Of a DNA stretch of 42,380 bases, positions 1-7,428 are shown piece after piece. The notes under the pieces are model-generated. The model ran no database searches. It was not told where the DNA came from and saw only the letters and a list, made by a program, of their open reading frames with translations. The position numbers were made by a program, and so were the translations under genes. Source of the stretch: Bacillus sp. FJAT-29790 (lineage in GTDB: Bacteria; Bacillota; Bacilli; Bacillales; Cytobacillaceae); NCBI RefSeq assembly GCF_019039215.1, contig NZ_JAHNZZ010000001.1, positions 211,656-254,035 on the forward strand, written 5' to 3'. The number at the start of each line of letters is the position of its first letter. Position 1 is the stretch's first letter.

Positions 1-115
1 GGGGTCTCCCGCTTCCCTCTATTCCCGAAGGAGTCAAGTGCCCTCCGCTCCAATCAACTCAGATTATTGAATATTATCACATTAATAAAGCAACAAAGTT
101 TACTACAACAGCCTA
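1..115 (-). repeat. Clipped copy of palindromic MITE-like repeat
   Basis: Read on the minus strand, this begins with AGGCTGTTGTAGTAAACTTT and continues to the core GATTGGAGCGGAGGGCACTTG, then runs off the window edge. The same order of blocks occurs at 9664-9894 and 27322-27522 and starts again at 42346. It is therefore one end of a dispersed repeat family, inserted in the opposite orientation to the other copies. It contains no gene. Confidence 0.85.
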
Positions 116-244
116 AAATAAAATACCCAAATGTTTAGCTGACAGGTACTTCATCAAACACATAAAACACTTGTACAAGTTTCTTTTCTGTATATTTCTT
201 TTCCCCTTATATAAAAATAAAATAGTTATTTTTTAACTTATTAC

Positions 245-273
245 TTTCAAATGCATGCGATATTCATTATGAT
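245..273 (+). promoter_or_regulatory. Candidate SigA-type promoter of the potassium transporter gene
   Basis: TTTCAA (245-250) and TATGAT (268-273) are separated by 17 bases and lie 35 bases before the start codon. The rest of 116-308 is AT-rich. It contains a perfect 12-bp palindrome, ACTTGTACAAGT (169-180), of unknown meaning. I see no c-di-AMP (ydaO-type) riboswitch, although these often precede ktr genes. Confidence 0.5.
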
Positions 274-308
274 AAGGGAATATGAAAAAGATTGAAGGGA
301 AATAATCC

Positions 309-1673
309 ATGTGGAGTAGAGTACGAATTTTACTGGAAAAACTGTCACCTGCCCAGGTGATTTCAGGGTATTATTTACTGGCAGTAACTGTTTCAATTCT
401 TTTATTTAGCATTCCAGCAGTCCATAGACCTGGGGTCGAAGTGGATTTTATTGATACAGTCTTTACAGCTGTCAGTGTGGTAAGTGACACGGGTTTGACT
501 GTATTTAATATTTCAGAAACATATAGTGTGTTTGGGTATTTTATTATTATGCTCGTATTGCAATTCGGAGGCATTGGCATTATGGCCATTAGCACATTTT
601 TTTGGATGATTTTGGGCAGAAAAATTGGCTTGCGCGAACGTCGCCTAATAATGGTTGACAATAATCAATTCGCATTATCGGGACTCGTTCAATTAGTTAG
701 AGAAATCATCAAGATTATTCTCCTTATTGAGCTTATCGGGGCACTCATTCTTGGATTTCACTTCTTGAAATACTATCCGACCTGGCAGGAAGCGTTTCTT
801 CAAGGCTTGTTTGCATCAGTTAGTGCCACAACAAACGCCGGGATGGATATAACAGGAGAGTCACATGCTCCTTTTGCAGGAGATTATTTTGTCCAACTGA
901 TAAATATTTTACAAATTATTCTTGGTGCCATTGGGTTTCCTGTACTCATTGAAGTGAAGGAATATTTATTTCGGAGAAAGTCCGATCTAAAATACCCTTT
1001 CCGCTTTTCATTATTTGCAAAATTGACGACATCGACATATGGAATTCTTCTCGTTTTGGGAACGATCCTTATTTTACTATTTGAATTTAAGCATTATTTT
1101 CAAGGTTTGCCTTGGCATAAAAGCTTTTTCTATGCTCTTTTTCAAGCAGCAACGACGAGAAGTGCCGGGTTAACGACAATGGATATTAATGAATTTTCAA
1201 TGCCGACGCTCTTAGTCATGAGTATTTTCATGTTTATTGGCGGATCTCCGAATTCTGTTGGCGGGGGAATCAGGACGACGACATTTGCTTTGAATATGTT
1301 ATTTATTTATCACTTTGCAAAAGGAAATCGCGAGATCAAAATTTTTAATCGAGAGCTGCATCAAGATGATATTATAAAATCACTGGCCATAACGCTATTG
1401 GCAATTGTAATGTGCTTTATTTCGGTTGTTGCTCTAAGTATTTCTGATAGCCAGCATCAGCTGATTGCGATTTTTTTAGAAGTTTGCTCTGCCTTCGGTA
1501 CGGTAGGGTTGTCTATGGGGATTACCCCAGAACTTAGCATTTTTGGGAAATGCGTTCTAATGATATTGATGTTTATCGGAAGAATTGGTCTGACTTCCTT
1601 CTTATTTATTATTGGAGGCAATAAAAAGCAAGCAAATTATCATTATCCGAAAGAGAGAGTTATTATAGGTTAA
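309..1673 (+). CDS. TrkH/KtrB-family potassium uptake membrane subunit
   Basis: This is the ion-conducting membrane subunit of a Ktr-type K+ uptake system. The 454-aa length is normal for KtrB/KtrD. Four membrane-pore-membrane repeats can be recognised by their selectivity-filter segments: SDTGLT near residue 61, TTNAGMD near 177, TRSAGLTT near 285 and FGTVGLS near 398. Each carries the single filter glycine typical of the family. A ribosome binding site (AAGGGAA) precedes the ATG. No gene for the cytosolic RCK partner (KtrA/KtrC) is adjacent. That resembles the lone ktrD arrangement of Bacillus subtilis, in which the partner is encoded elsewhere, but the sequence alone does not let me choose between KtrB and KtrD. 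The gene is monocistronic and ends in its own terminator. Confidence 0.92.
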   Translation: MWSRVRILLEKLSPAQVISGYYLLAVTVSILLFSIPAVHRPGVEVDFIDTVFTAVSVVSDTGLTVFNISETYSVFGYFIIMLVLQFGGIGIMAISTFFWMILGRKIGLRERRLIMVDNNQFALSGLVQLVREIIKIILLIELIGALILGFHFLKYYPTWQEAFLQGLFASVSATTNAGMDITGESHAPFAGDYFVQLINILQIILGAIGFPVLIEVKEYLFRRKSDLKYPFRFSLFAKLTTSTYGILLVLGTILILLFEFKHYFQGLPWHKSFFYALFQAATTRSAGLTTMDINEFSMPTLLVMSIFMFIGGSPNSVGGGIRTTTFALNMLFIYHFAKGNREIKIFNRELHQDDIIKSLAITLLAIVMCFISVVALSISDSQHQLIAIFLEVCSAFGTVGLSMGITPELSIFGKCVLMILMFIGRIGLTSFLFIIGGNKKQANYHYPKERVIIG

Positions 1674-1677
1674 ATCT

Positions 1678-1709
1678 AAAATCCGAGGAGCGATCCCCGG
1701 ATTTTTTTG
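1678..1709 (+). terminator. Intrinsic terminator after the K+ transporter gene
   Basis: AAATCCG (from 1679) pairs with CGGATTT, followed by a run of T. It starts a few bases after the stop codon. The stretch to 1844 holds only a small AAGGA/TCCTT hairpin near 1771 and no supportable gene. Confidence 0.85.
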
Positions 1710-1844
1710 TTTCAATAATAATAATATATATTTTTCGAGGGCGTCGCGTGCTTGTCGGGGGTGAACACTAAGGAAAGCTCCTTAGAATAAAAATCGCAGA
1801 AACAATCGGCTTTTTAATTTCCCAAAGGCGCTTCCTCTTTTTTG

Positions 1845-2195
1845 TTAGTCGGTTCCCCTACTCACATCCTTTGTAGGGTGCATAAATGGGTATGCTTTGG
1901 GAGGTTTTTTACTTTCTAGCAGCGCTTTGTTTTCTGCTGTATTCCAGCCAATATCATTTGTCGGATGAATCCATTCATCACCAGCCATTATGGAAGGATC
2001 AGTTTCAGCACTCCAATTTTCTAAAGGAGAATTTACAGACGCATAGAAGCTATCGCCAATCGTTACACCGAAAGAATTTTCAAATGGCGGTTCCATTTTA
2101 ATGCCAGTATCCTTAAAACTAGGAGCCTCGATTTGATGTGGTAGTGTTTCATCAATTCCGATTGGTTTTGCAGCTTGCTTTTTCCTATTTTTCAT
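1845..2195 (-). CDS. DUF3905 domain-containing protein
   Basis: This is a 116-aa soluble protein of unknown function found in Bacillaceae. The family is recognised from the conserved core SPLENWSAETDPSIM (about residues 55-69), followed by AGDEWIHPTNDIGWNT. The N-terminus is basic (MKNRKKQAAK) and there is no signal peptide or membrane segment. AAAGGAATG precedes the ATG at suitable spacing. It is transcribed towards the K+ transporter gene and away from the two small genes at 2335. The family is confined to spore-formers as far as I know, which hints at a spore role, but that is inference. Confidence 0.8.
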   Translation of the reverse strand: MKNRKKQAAKPIGIDETLPHQIEAPSFKDTGIKMEPPFENSFGVTIGDSFYASVNSPLENWSAETDPSIMAGDEWIHPTNDIGWNTAENKALLESKKPPKAYPFMHPTKDVSRGTD

Positions 2196-2334
2196 TTGTA
2201 CTCATTCCTTTTTTCTTATAGCTTTTGTTTAATAAAACAATTTATTTATTAAAAATAAGGAAATTATTATATCGAATGAAAGCAGGCAGGAAACGAACAA
2301 TAAGAAGGTAATTTTGAATTAGGAGGAGTAAGAA

Positions 2335-2496
2335 ATGGCGAAAAGAAAAGCAGAATTTGACGCAGCGGTTAAGCATAGCAAAACCCCGAAGAAAAACATT
2401 GATGAGTCTGAGTTCTCGGCAGAATTTAGCCAAGGAGAAAACCCGATGAAAGGGGCTAACAGAAATTCAAAGCAGGGAAGAAAGGGAAGATCTTAA
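2335..2496 (+). CDS. Small hypothetical protein, 53 aa, basic
   Basis: An ATG preceded by a near-perfect ribosome binding site (AGGAGGAG, about 2321-2328) opens a 53-codon frame. The product is rich in Lys, Glu, Ser and Asn, with the segment SEFSAEFSQGEN in the middle and a basic tail ending GRKGRS. There is no signal or membrane segment. Its composition resembles small acid-soluble spore proteins, and the central EF-containing motif recalls the GPR cleavage motif of gamma-type SASPs, but I do not recognise the family. Its stop codon overlaps the next small gene (TAATG), so the two are co-translated. No function is assigned. Confidence 0.6.
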   Translation: MAKRKAEFDAAVKHSKTPKKNIDESEFSAEFSQGENPMKGANRNSKQGRKGRS

Positions 2497-2639
2497 TGGA
2501 TAAAAAAACCGACAAGAAACAAAGGGAAGTAGCTAATGTTGAATTTGGTATCGAATTTGGCGGAATGAATGCGAGTAAGTTGTATGAGATCCCTTTTATG
2601 AATCAAGAAAAGAGTAAAAAAAATAATAATAAATGCTAA
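2496..2639 (+). CDS. Small hypothetical protein, 47 aa
   Basis: This begins at the ATG that overlaps the stop of the preceding 53-codon gene (TAATG) and runs 47 codons to TAA. AAAGGGAAG (about 2480-2488) lies within the upstream gene at workable spacing for a ribosome binding site. The product is charged and hydrophilic, with the segment NVEFGIEFGGMNASK at about residues 14-28, and it ends in a Lys/Asn-rich tail. Both small proteins carry an EFxxEF motif (EFSAEF here upstream, EFGIEF in this one), which suggests a related pair. A spore-protein role is possible but unproven. Confidence 0.5.
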   Translation: MDKKTDKKQREVANVEFGIEFGGMNASKLYEIPFMNQEKSKKNNNKC

Positions 2640-2651
2640 AACATAAAAATT

Positions 2652-2684
2652 AAGCCTGACGGATCCGCCAGGCTTGATTTTATT
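2652..2684. terminator. Terminator hairpin, duplicate of the one at 12978
   Basis: AAGCCTG and CAGGCTT flank the palindrome CGGATCCG, followed by TGATTTTATTT. It ends the small-gene pair. It is almost identical to the hairpin at 12978-13014, and the resemblance continues into the adjacent coding remnant. Confidence 0.85.
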
Positions 2685-2800
2685 TACTTTTCAGAAGCAG
2701 AATATAACGCGGTCCTTTCTGAGCTCGGTTCGAAATAGGCAAGGATCGTTGTTGCCTTTTTCTCGAGCACCCGTGGATTAGCCCTAATAGAAAGTTTCTC
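2684..2800 (-). pseudogene. 3'-end remnant of a DUF4080 B12-binding radical SAM gene
   Basis: On the minus strand the last 26 codons read EKKATTILAYFEPSSERTAL plus YSASEK. The intact gene at 13028-14773 ends EKKTTTILAFFEPSSEKTSL plus FSTPEK. A short segment upstream (KEKLS) may correspond to the intact protein's IEKLT with a small deletion; beyond that the similarity fades. Only the extreme C-terminus survives. There is no radical SAM domain, no usable start and no promoter. Together with the adjoining duplicate terminator it forms a direct repeat with the region 12970-13110, about 10.3 kb away. Confidence 0.8.
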
Positions 2801-2911
2801 TTTCGATTTTTGGATAAGGATAAGTCGAATGTCCCAATTATTAAAAGAGTCAAAATATTCACTTGATTCCATAAAACATCCGTGATATATTTGAATCACA
2901 AAATAAAACCA

Positions 2912-2929
2912 GGTTTACTATAATAAACC
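2912..2929. promoter_or_regulatory. Inverted repeat overlapping the -10 box of the IclR-led operon
   Basis: GGTTTA (2912-2917) and TAAACC (2924-2929) form an inverted repeat around CTATAA. TATAAT (2919-2924) lies inside it and is the best -10 candidate, though the -35 region is poor. A palindrome on the core promoter directly upstream of an IclR-family gene is the usual place for an autoregulatory operator. No second copy is obvious elsewhere in the cluster. Confidence 0.45.
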
Positions 2930-2954
2930 AACATCTTAGGAAGGTCTTGATTAC

Positions 2955-3728
2955 ATGGAAAAAAAGTACTGGGTACCTGCAATTGAACGTGTTGATAAAA
3001 TCTTAAACATTATTGCCTATCATCCTGCTGAATATCGATTGATAGATTTCTCAAATGAGCTAGCTATTAATAAGAGTTCTCTTTTTTCCCTTTTAAATAC
3101 GTTGGAAGTTTTGGGTTGGGTTAAAAAAGAAAAAGATGATACGTATTCGCTTGGTATGAAACTGGGTATACTTAGTGCCTCTTATTTCAGGCAGTTTGAT
3201 CTTATCAATACGTTTTCTCTGGAAGCGTTGACATCAATTGAAAAAGTGGATGAAACTTATCAGCTTTCAATACTTGATGGAAAGGAAATTGTTTATCTTG
3301 CAAAAAAAGAAGGTTCATCTCCTGTAAGAGTAGCCACTGACCCAGGAATGAAATTTCTTGCTCATGCGACTGCAATGGGTAAGGTTCAATTATCCCAATA
3401 TACGTATGAGCAATTAAAAGGATTGTATCCCGATGAAACCTTGGAGCAGAAAACTAAATACACGGTAAAGAGTGTAGATGAGTTATGGCAACAAATCTTA
3501 AAGATACAAAAAGATGGGTTTATCAAAGAATATCAGGAAGCTGTAGAGGACTTTTGCTGCATTGCAGCCCCGATTATTAATCATGAAAATAGAATTATTG
3601 CAGCCGTTAGTGTAACGATTCTCTCTACAAATTGGGAGGATAAGCAAGAAGTTGCTCATGAGGAAATCATTAATTTGGCTAATAGAATATCTTTAAAAGC
3701 CGGCTTTTTGGCTCCAGTTAATTCTTAA
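2955..3728 (+). CDS. IclR-family transcriptional regulator
   Basis: This is a 257-aa regulator, the usual length for IclR proteins. Residues 1-75 hold the winged helix-turn-helix (RVDKILNIIAY, then NKSSLFSLLNTLEVLGWV). Residues 85-250 are the IclR effector-binding domain, with the typical segments KFLAHATAMGKVQLS and the C-terminal AAPIINHENRIIAAVSV. It heads a same-strand run of catabolic and TRAP transport genes and is only 15 bases from the SDR gene, so it very probably senses the substrate or an intermediate of that pathway. AGGAAGG (about 2939) lies before the ATG. Whether it activates or represses cannot be read from the sequence. Confidence 0.92.
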   Translation: MEKKYWVPAIERVDKILNIIAYHPAEYRLIDFSNELAINKSSLFSLLNTLEVLGWVKKEKDDTYSLGMKLGILSASYFRQFDLINTFSLEALTSIEKVDETYQLSILDGKEIVYLAKKEGSSPVRVATDPGMKFLAHATAMGKVQLSQYTYEQLKGLYPDETLEQKTKYTVKSVDELWQQILKIQKDGFIKEYQEAVEDFCCIAAPIINHENRIIAAVSVTILSTNWEDKQEVAHEEIINLANRISLKAGFLAPVNS

Positions 3729-3743
3729 AAGGGAGGAATCTAC

Positions 3744-4517
3744 ATGCGACTAAAAAACAAGACAATCTTAATTACTGGTGCCGGTTCCGGAATTGGAAAA
3801 GCAGCCTCTATTTTATTTGCTAAAGAAGGTGGGCATATAATAATTAATGATTTATTAAGCGAATCTGGAAATGAAACACTAAACGAAATTAAGGAGTTTG
3901 GGGGAAGGGCATCATTCATAAAAGCAGATGTTACAAAAGCAGTTGAAGTGGAACGAATGGTAAGTGATGCTCTTAGCATTGATGGGAAGATAGATATCCT
4001 TTTTAATAATGCAGGAATCTCCTGTGTCGGAGCTTTGCATGAAACTAGTGAAGAGTCATGGGATAAAGTAACAAATGTAAACATTAAAGGTGTTTTTTTG
4101 CCTAGTAAGTTTGTACTCCCTCACATGATGAAGCGAAAAGACGGCGTCATTATTAATATGTCGTCATGCATTGCAGAAATTGGACTTTCTCAAAGAGCGG
4201 CATATTCAGCAACCAAAGGGGCAATTCTTGCTCTTTCAAAATCGATGCAAGTTGATTATGCTCCTTACAATATTCGAGTGAATGCTATATTACCGGGTAC
4301 CATCCTCACTCCTTTTGTAGAAAATTATTTGAAAAACTCGTATGAAAATGCTGAAGATGCTTTAAATAACATCAAAAAAAGGCAGCTAAGCGGTGATTTG
4401 GGGCGACCTGAAGATGTAGCAAAAGCAGCGCTATTCTTGGCATCTGATGAATCTAAGTTTATGATGGGCTCCCCGCTTTATATTGATGGTGGAGTAACAT
4501 TTGGAAAAATGGCTTAA
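3744..4517 (+). CDS. SDR-family NAD(P)-dependent oxidoreductase, possible 2-keto-3-deoxy acid 4-dehydrogenase
   Basis: This is a classical short-chain dehydrogenase of 257 aa. The cofactor motif TGAGSGIG is at residues 11-18, Asp36 ends the second beta strand (favouring NAD+), NNAG is near 88-91, the catalytic Ser is at 140/141, and the YxxxK pair is Tyr154/Lys158. A GGGAGG ribosome binding site precedes the ATG. In the L-rhamnose and pentose diketo-hydrolase pathways an SDR oxidises the C4 hydroxyl of a 2-keto-3-deoxy sugar acid, and an FAH-fold hydrolase then cleaves the diketo product. The very next gene here is an FAH-fold protein, so that assignment is attractive. The substrate is inferred from context only. 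Confidence 0.85.
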   Translation: MRLKNKTILITGAGSGIGKAASILFAKEGGHIIINDLLSESGNETLNEIKEFGGRASFIKADVTKAVEVERMVSDALSIDGKIDILFNNAGISCVGALHETSEESWDKVTNVNIKGVFLPSKFVLPHMMKRKDGVIINMSSCIAEIGLSQRAAYSATKGAILALSKSMQVDYAPYNIRVNAILPGTILTPFVENYLKNSYENAEDALNNIKKRQLSGDLGRPEDVAKAALFLASDESKFMMGSPLYIDGGVTFGKMA

Positions 4518-4536
4518 AAAGAATGGAGAGAAGAAA

Positions 4537-5472
4537 ATGAAACTATTAAATTTTAAAGATCAAACAAATGATCGCTACAAATTTGGGGTAAAAACAGAAT
4601 ATGGTATCTTAGATGTTGAAAAAGCATGGAAGGCGACTGGTCAACCTTTAGATCTTCCACTTTCTTTAGAAAAGTGGTTAGAAGGGGATTCTTTATCGAA
4701 AGAGAAGTTCGAATATTTCGTAAAGTCGAATGGAAATAACAGCGTATTTTTACTTGATGAGAAGGATATTGAATTCGGTCCTTGTATTCCGAAAGGTTCG
4801 AAAATTATTTGTGTAGGATTAAATTATAGAAAACATGCGGAAGAATCAAATATGGAGCCTCCAGAGTCCCCGGTATTATTTAATAAATTCAGTAATGCTC
4901 TCGCAGGACATGGAGAAAAGATAGAACTTCCTGCGGATTCAAATAAAGTTGATTTCGAAGCCGAACTTGGAATTGTCATTGGTGAAAAAATAAAAAATGT
5001 TTCAAAAGAACAGGCCTTAGACTTTGTGGCAGGGTATTGCAACGTAAATGATTTATCGGCAAGAGATCTTCAGTTCCGAACTAATCAATGGCTTTTAGGG
5101 AAAAGTTGCGATGGCTTCAGTCCGATAGGCCCTTATTTAGTAACAGCAAATGAAGTCGGTAATCCTAATCAATTAAAGATAGAAACAATTGTGAATGGTG
5201 AAATCAGACAATCTTCGAATACATCAGATATGATTTTTTATTGCGATGAGATTATTAGTTATATTTCTAAATACATTACTTTAGAGCCTGGAGATATTAT
5301 TTTAACGGGCACTCCAGAAGGCGTAATATTTGGTCTGCCGGAAAATGAGCAGATCTGGTTGAAAGAAGGAGATGAAGTAACCATCAAAATTGAAAAACTT
5401 GGTGAGTTGACAAACCAATTAACATCCTCAATAAAAATAGCGGAGCCAAAATCCTCAGTAGGAAATGTATGA
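4537..5472 (+). CDS. FAH-family hydrolase, candidate 2,4-diketo-3-deoxy sugar acid hydrolase
   Basis: This is a 311-aa member of the fumarylacetoacetate hydrolase superfamily. An N-terminal domain (about 1-85) precedes the catalytic domain that opens at ICVGLNYRKHAEES. Metal ligands are visible in DFEAELGIVIG and in the NVNDLSARDLQ segment, followed by GKSCDGFSPIGP and the late LTGTPEGV motif. The start chosen is ATG 4537, which has GGAGAG at the right distance; an in-frame ATG at 4501 lies inside the upstream gene and lacks a site. It is closest in style to acylpyruvases and diketo-acid hydrolases such as L-2,4-diketo-3-deoxyrhamnonate hydrolase. Paired with the SDR it could yield pyruvate plus glycolate or lactate. 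It is clearly different from the second FAH protein at 8761. Confidence 0.82.
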   Translation: MKLLNFKDQTNDRYKFGVKTEYGILDVEKAWKATGQPLDLPLSLEKWLEGDSLSKEKFEYFVKSNGNNSVFLLDEKDIEFGPCIPKGSKIICVGLNYRKHAEESNMEPPESPVLFNKFSNALAGHGEKIELPADSNKVDFEAELGIVIGEKIKNVSKEQALDFVAGYCNVNDLSARDLQFRTNQWLLGKSCDGFSPIGPYLVTANEVGNPNQLKIETIVNGEIRQSSNTSDMIFYCDEIISYISKYITLEPGDIILTGTPEGVIFGLPENEQIWLKEGDEVTIKIEKLGELTNQLTSSIKIAEPKSSVGNV

Positions 5473-5561
5473 TGAATTTTGCGCTCTAGTTAATGACGGT
5501 ACGAGGGTTACATAGTGAACTCCTGACATGCTTTCTATTATATATACAAGGGGGAAAAGAT

Positions 5562-6563
5562 ATGGATAAAAGGTTATCGTTGATATTGATGGTACTACTA
5601 TTGATAGTTTTTACGGCATTTGCTGGTTGTAGTAAGGAAACAACTAAATCAGAGAGTGATGTATATACAGTTAAAATAGGCTATGAAAATCAGCCAGGTG
5701 AGCCATTGGATTTAGCGGCAAACGAATGGAAAAAACTTGCTGAAGAAAAAAGCAACGGAAAAATTAAGATTGAACTTTACCCTAGTTCTCAACTTGGTTC
5801 GAAGCAGGATGCAATCGAACAGATGAGGGCAGGTGCAAATATTATTTATATTGCTGATGCGAGCTTCTTAATGGATTTCGTCCCTGATATTGGAATTCTT
5901 TCAGCTCCTTATTTGACAGATGATTATGATAGTTTATTTAAATTAACTGACAGCGATTGGTTTAAGGGTTTAGAAAAAGATTTGCAGGATAAAGGTATCC
6001 ATATCGTGACAACAAAATGGGTTTATGGGGACCGCCATTTGATTACGGATAAGGAAGTAAAAACACCGGAAGACTTAAAAGGGCTCAAAGTTCGAGTGCC
6101 CAATAATCCTTTACAGATAAAAATAATAGAAAAAATGGGAGCAACAGCCACCCCTCTACCACTTGGTGAGGTTTATCCGGCCATCGCTCAGGGTGTAATA
6201 AACGGTATGGAAAACCCTCTTCCTGTTATATATGGATCTAAAGTTTATGAAAATGCTAAGTACTTAGCTTTAACAGCCCATACGAATATGATTATTCAAT
6301 GGATTTCTGGACAATCCTATATGGAAAAACTTCCAGAAGATATAGTGAAAGTTCTAAAGGAGACTGGCGATGAAACAGGTAAATTCATGGCCGAAAAAGT
6401 TAAAGAATCAGAGAAAAATGTTTTAAAAGACCTAGAAGGTTCTGGAGTGAAAATTACAGAGGTTGATAAAGAATTGTTTAAAGAAGCAATTAAATCGTTA
6501 TATAAGGAAATGGATAATTGGAGTCCAGGGCTATATGACGAGGTTCAGAAATCTTTTAAATAA
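5562..6563 (+). CDS. dctP: TRAP transporter substrate-binding lipoprotein DctP
   Basis: This is the extracytoplasmic solute receptor of a tripartite ATP-independent transporter. The 333-aa product starts with a lipoprotein signal: basic MDKR, a hydrophobic stretch, and a lipobox TAFAGC with Cys at about residue 23, so it is anchored outside the membrane in this Gram-positive. The DctP fold is marked by GLKVRVPNNPLQ, whose Arg is the family's carboxylate-binding residue, and EVYPAIAQGVINGMENP. The start is ATG 5562 after GGGGG; an in-frame ATG at 5493 would add 23 residues ahead of the signal peptide and is rejected. Its place between the FAH gene and dctQM means the ligand should be the organic acid degraded by this cluster. 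Confidence 0.93.
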   Translation: MDKRLSLILMVLLLIVFTAFAGCSKETTKSESDVYTVKIGYENQPGEPLDLAANEWKKLAEEKSNGKIKIELYPSSQLGSKQDAIEQMRAGANIIYIADASFLMDFVPDIGILSAPYLTDDYDSLFKLTDSDWFKGLEKDLQDKGIHIVTTKWVYGDRHLITDKEVKTPEDLKGLKVRVPNNPLQIKIIEKMGATATPLPLGEVYPAIAQGVINGMENPLPVIYGSKVYENAKYLALTAHTNMIIQWISGQSYMEKLPEDIVKVLKETGDETGKFMAEKVKESEKNVLKDLEGSGVKITEVDKELFKEAIKSLYKEMDNWSPGLYDEVQKSFK

Positions 6564-6610
6564 ATTATAGAACTAACATTATAGATCGATAAAAGTTTTG
6601 TGAAAACTAG

Positions 6611-6642
6611 GTTATGTGGGATATGATCGTATTCCACATAAC
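6611..6642 (+). other. Intercistronic hairpin between dctP and dctQ
   Basis: GTTATGTGG (6611-6619) pairs with CCACATAAC (6634-6642), and the interior continues to pair with two G-U wobbles down to a GATC loop, giving about 14 bp. No T-run follows, so it is not a standard terminator. A 3' stabiliser or processing element that keeps binding-protein mRNA above permease mRNA is the usual reading. The whole 6564-6888 gap (325 bases) is otherwise featureless apart from the dctQ ribosome binding site. Confidence 0.6.
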
Positions 6643-6888
6643 ACCTCTTACATTGGCGAGTCTACTAAGAGACATTCCAATGAAGTAAAATTTATACAAA
6701 AAAAACGGAAGATTAAATGTTTCGTCAGCTTTCAAGTCTGAAGGTATTTCTGGGTTTCGAAAAGCAAGATAATTGTTACTTTGTCCATTTGTATAAAGAA
6801 CTCTCTTAGATTTGTATGTCATGCTGCGTTCACTAGCAATCTATTATTACCATTTAAAATAAGGAATATCCAAATAAGGAGGAATCAT

Positions 6889-7428
6889 ATGCTGAAACGA
6901 CTCGGTGGCTGGATTTCGAATGTAGATAACATTTTCGCTTCTATATCACTTATTTTAATTATAAGTGTGACAGTTATTGGTGTATTTATGAGGTATGTTC
7001 TAGGAGATCCATTGAAATGGACAGAAGAAATGACAATGGCCTTATTTGTTTGGTTTACTTTCCTCGGCGCAAGTGTTGTAACAAAGGAAGATGGACATGT
7101 TGGAATTGAATATTTTGTAGAAAAACTCAATCCAGTAATGCGAAAAATAGCCTTTTTATTCAGACAGATGGTTCTTATTTCTCTGAACGTTTATGTGTTT
7201 TTTTACCTGGGCATTCAGTTGACTGCACTCGCGACAGATAAACTAACACCTATCCTTAGAATTAGTTACATTTACATTGATGTTGCTGTAGTTTTAAGCG
7301 GGGTTTTTTCTACCATTCACATTTTATCTCATATGTTTAACATGAGTGATAAAAATAAAGCAGAATCAACATTAATTGAAAAAGATAACGAAAAACAATA
7401 TGCACCTCAGAAGGAGGCGAAAGCATGA
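6889..7428 (+). CDS. dctQ: TRAP transporter small permease DctQ
   Basis: The 179-aa product has four predicted membrane helices, the family standard. The first segment (IFASISLILIISVTVIGVFM) is followed by the DctQ signature RYVLG...WTEEMTMALFVWFTFLGAS, then two C-terminal helices and a hydrophilic tail. The start is ATG 6889, preceded by a perfect AAGGAGG. A longer frame from 6781 has no ribosome binding site and runs through non-conserved sequence. The gene overlaps dctM by four bases (ATGA), as expected for subunits that form one membrane complex. Confidence 0.92.
   Translation: MLKRLGGWISNVDNIFASISLILIISVTVIGVFMRYVLGDPLKWTEEMTMALFVWFTFLGASVVTKEDGHVGIEYFVEKLNPVMRKIAFLFRQMVLISLNVYVFFYLGIQLTALATDKLTPILRISYIYIDVAVVLSGVFSTIHILSHMFNMSDKNKAESTLIEKDNEKQYAPQKEAKA

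Noticed and set aside
116..308. Possible c-di-AMP (ydaO) riboswitch upstream of the potassium transporter
   Set aside because: None of the conserved ydaO blocks can be found and the region is too short and AT-rich.
6607..6822. Minus-strand 71-codon frame in the dctP-dctQ gap
   Set aside because: It has no ribosome binding site or recognisable family, and its 3' part is the intercistronic hairpin.
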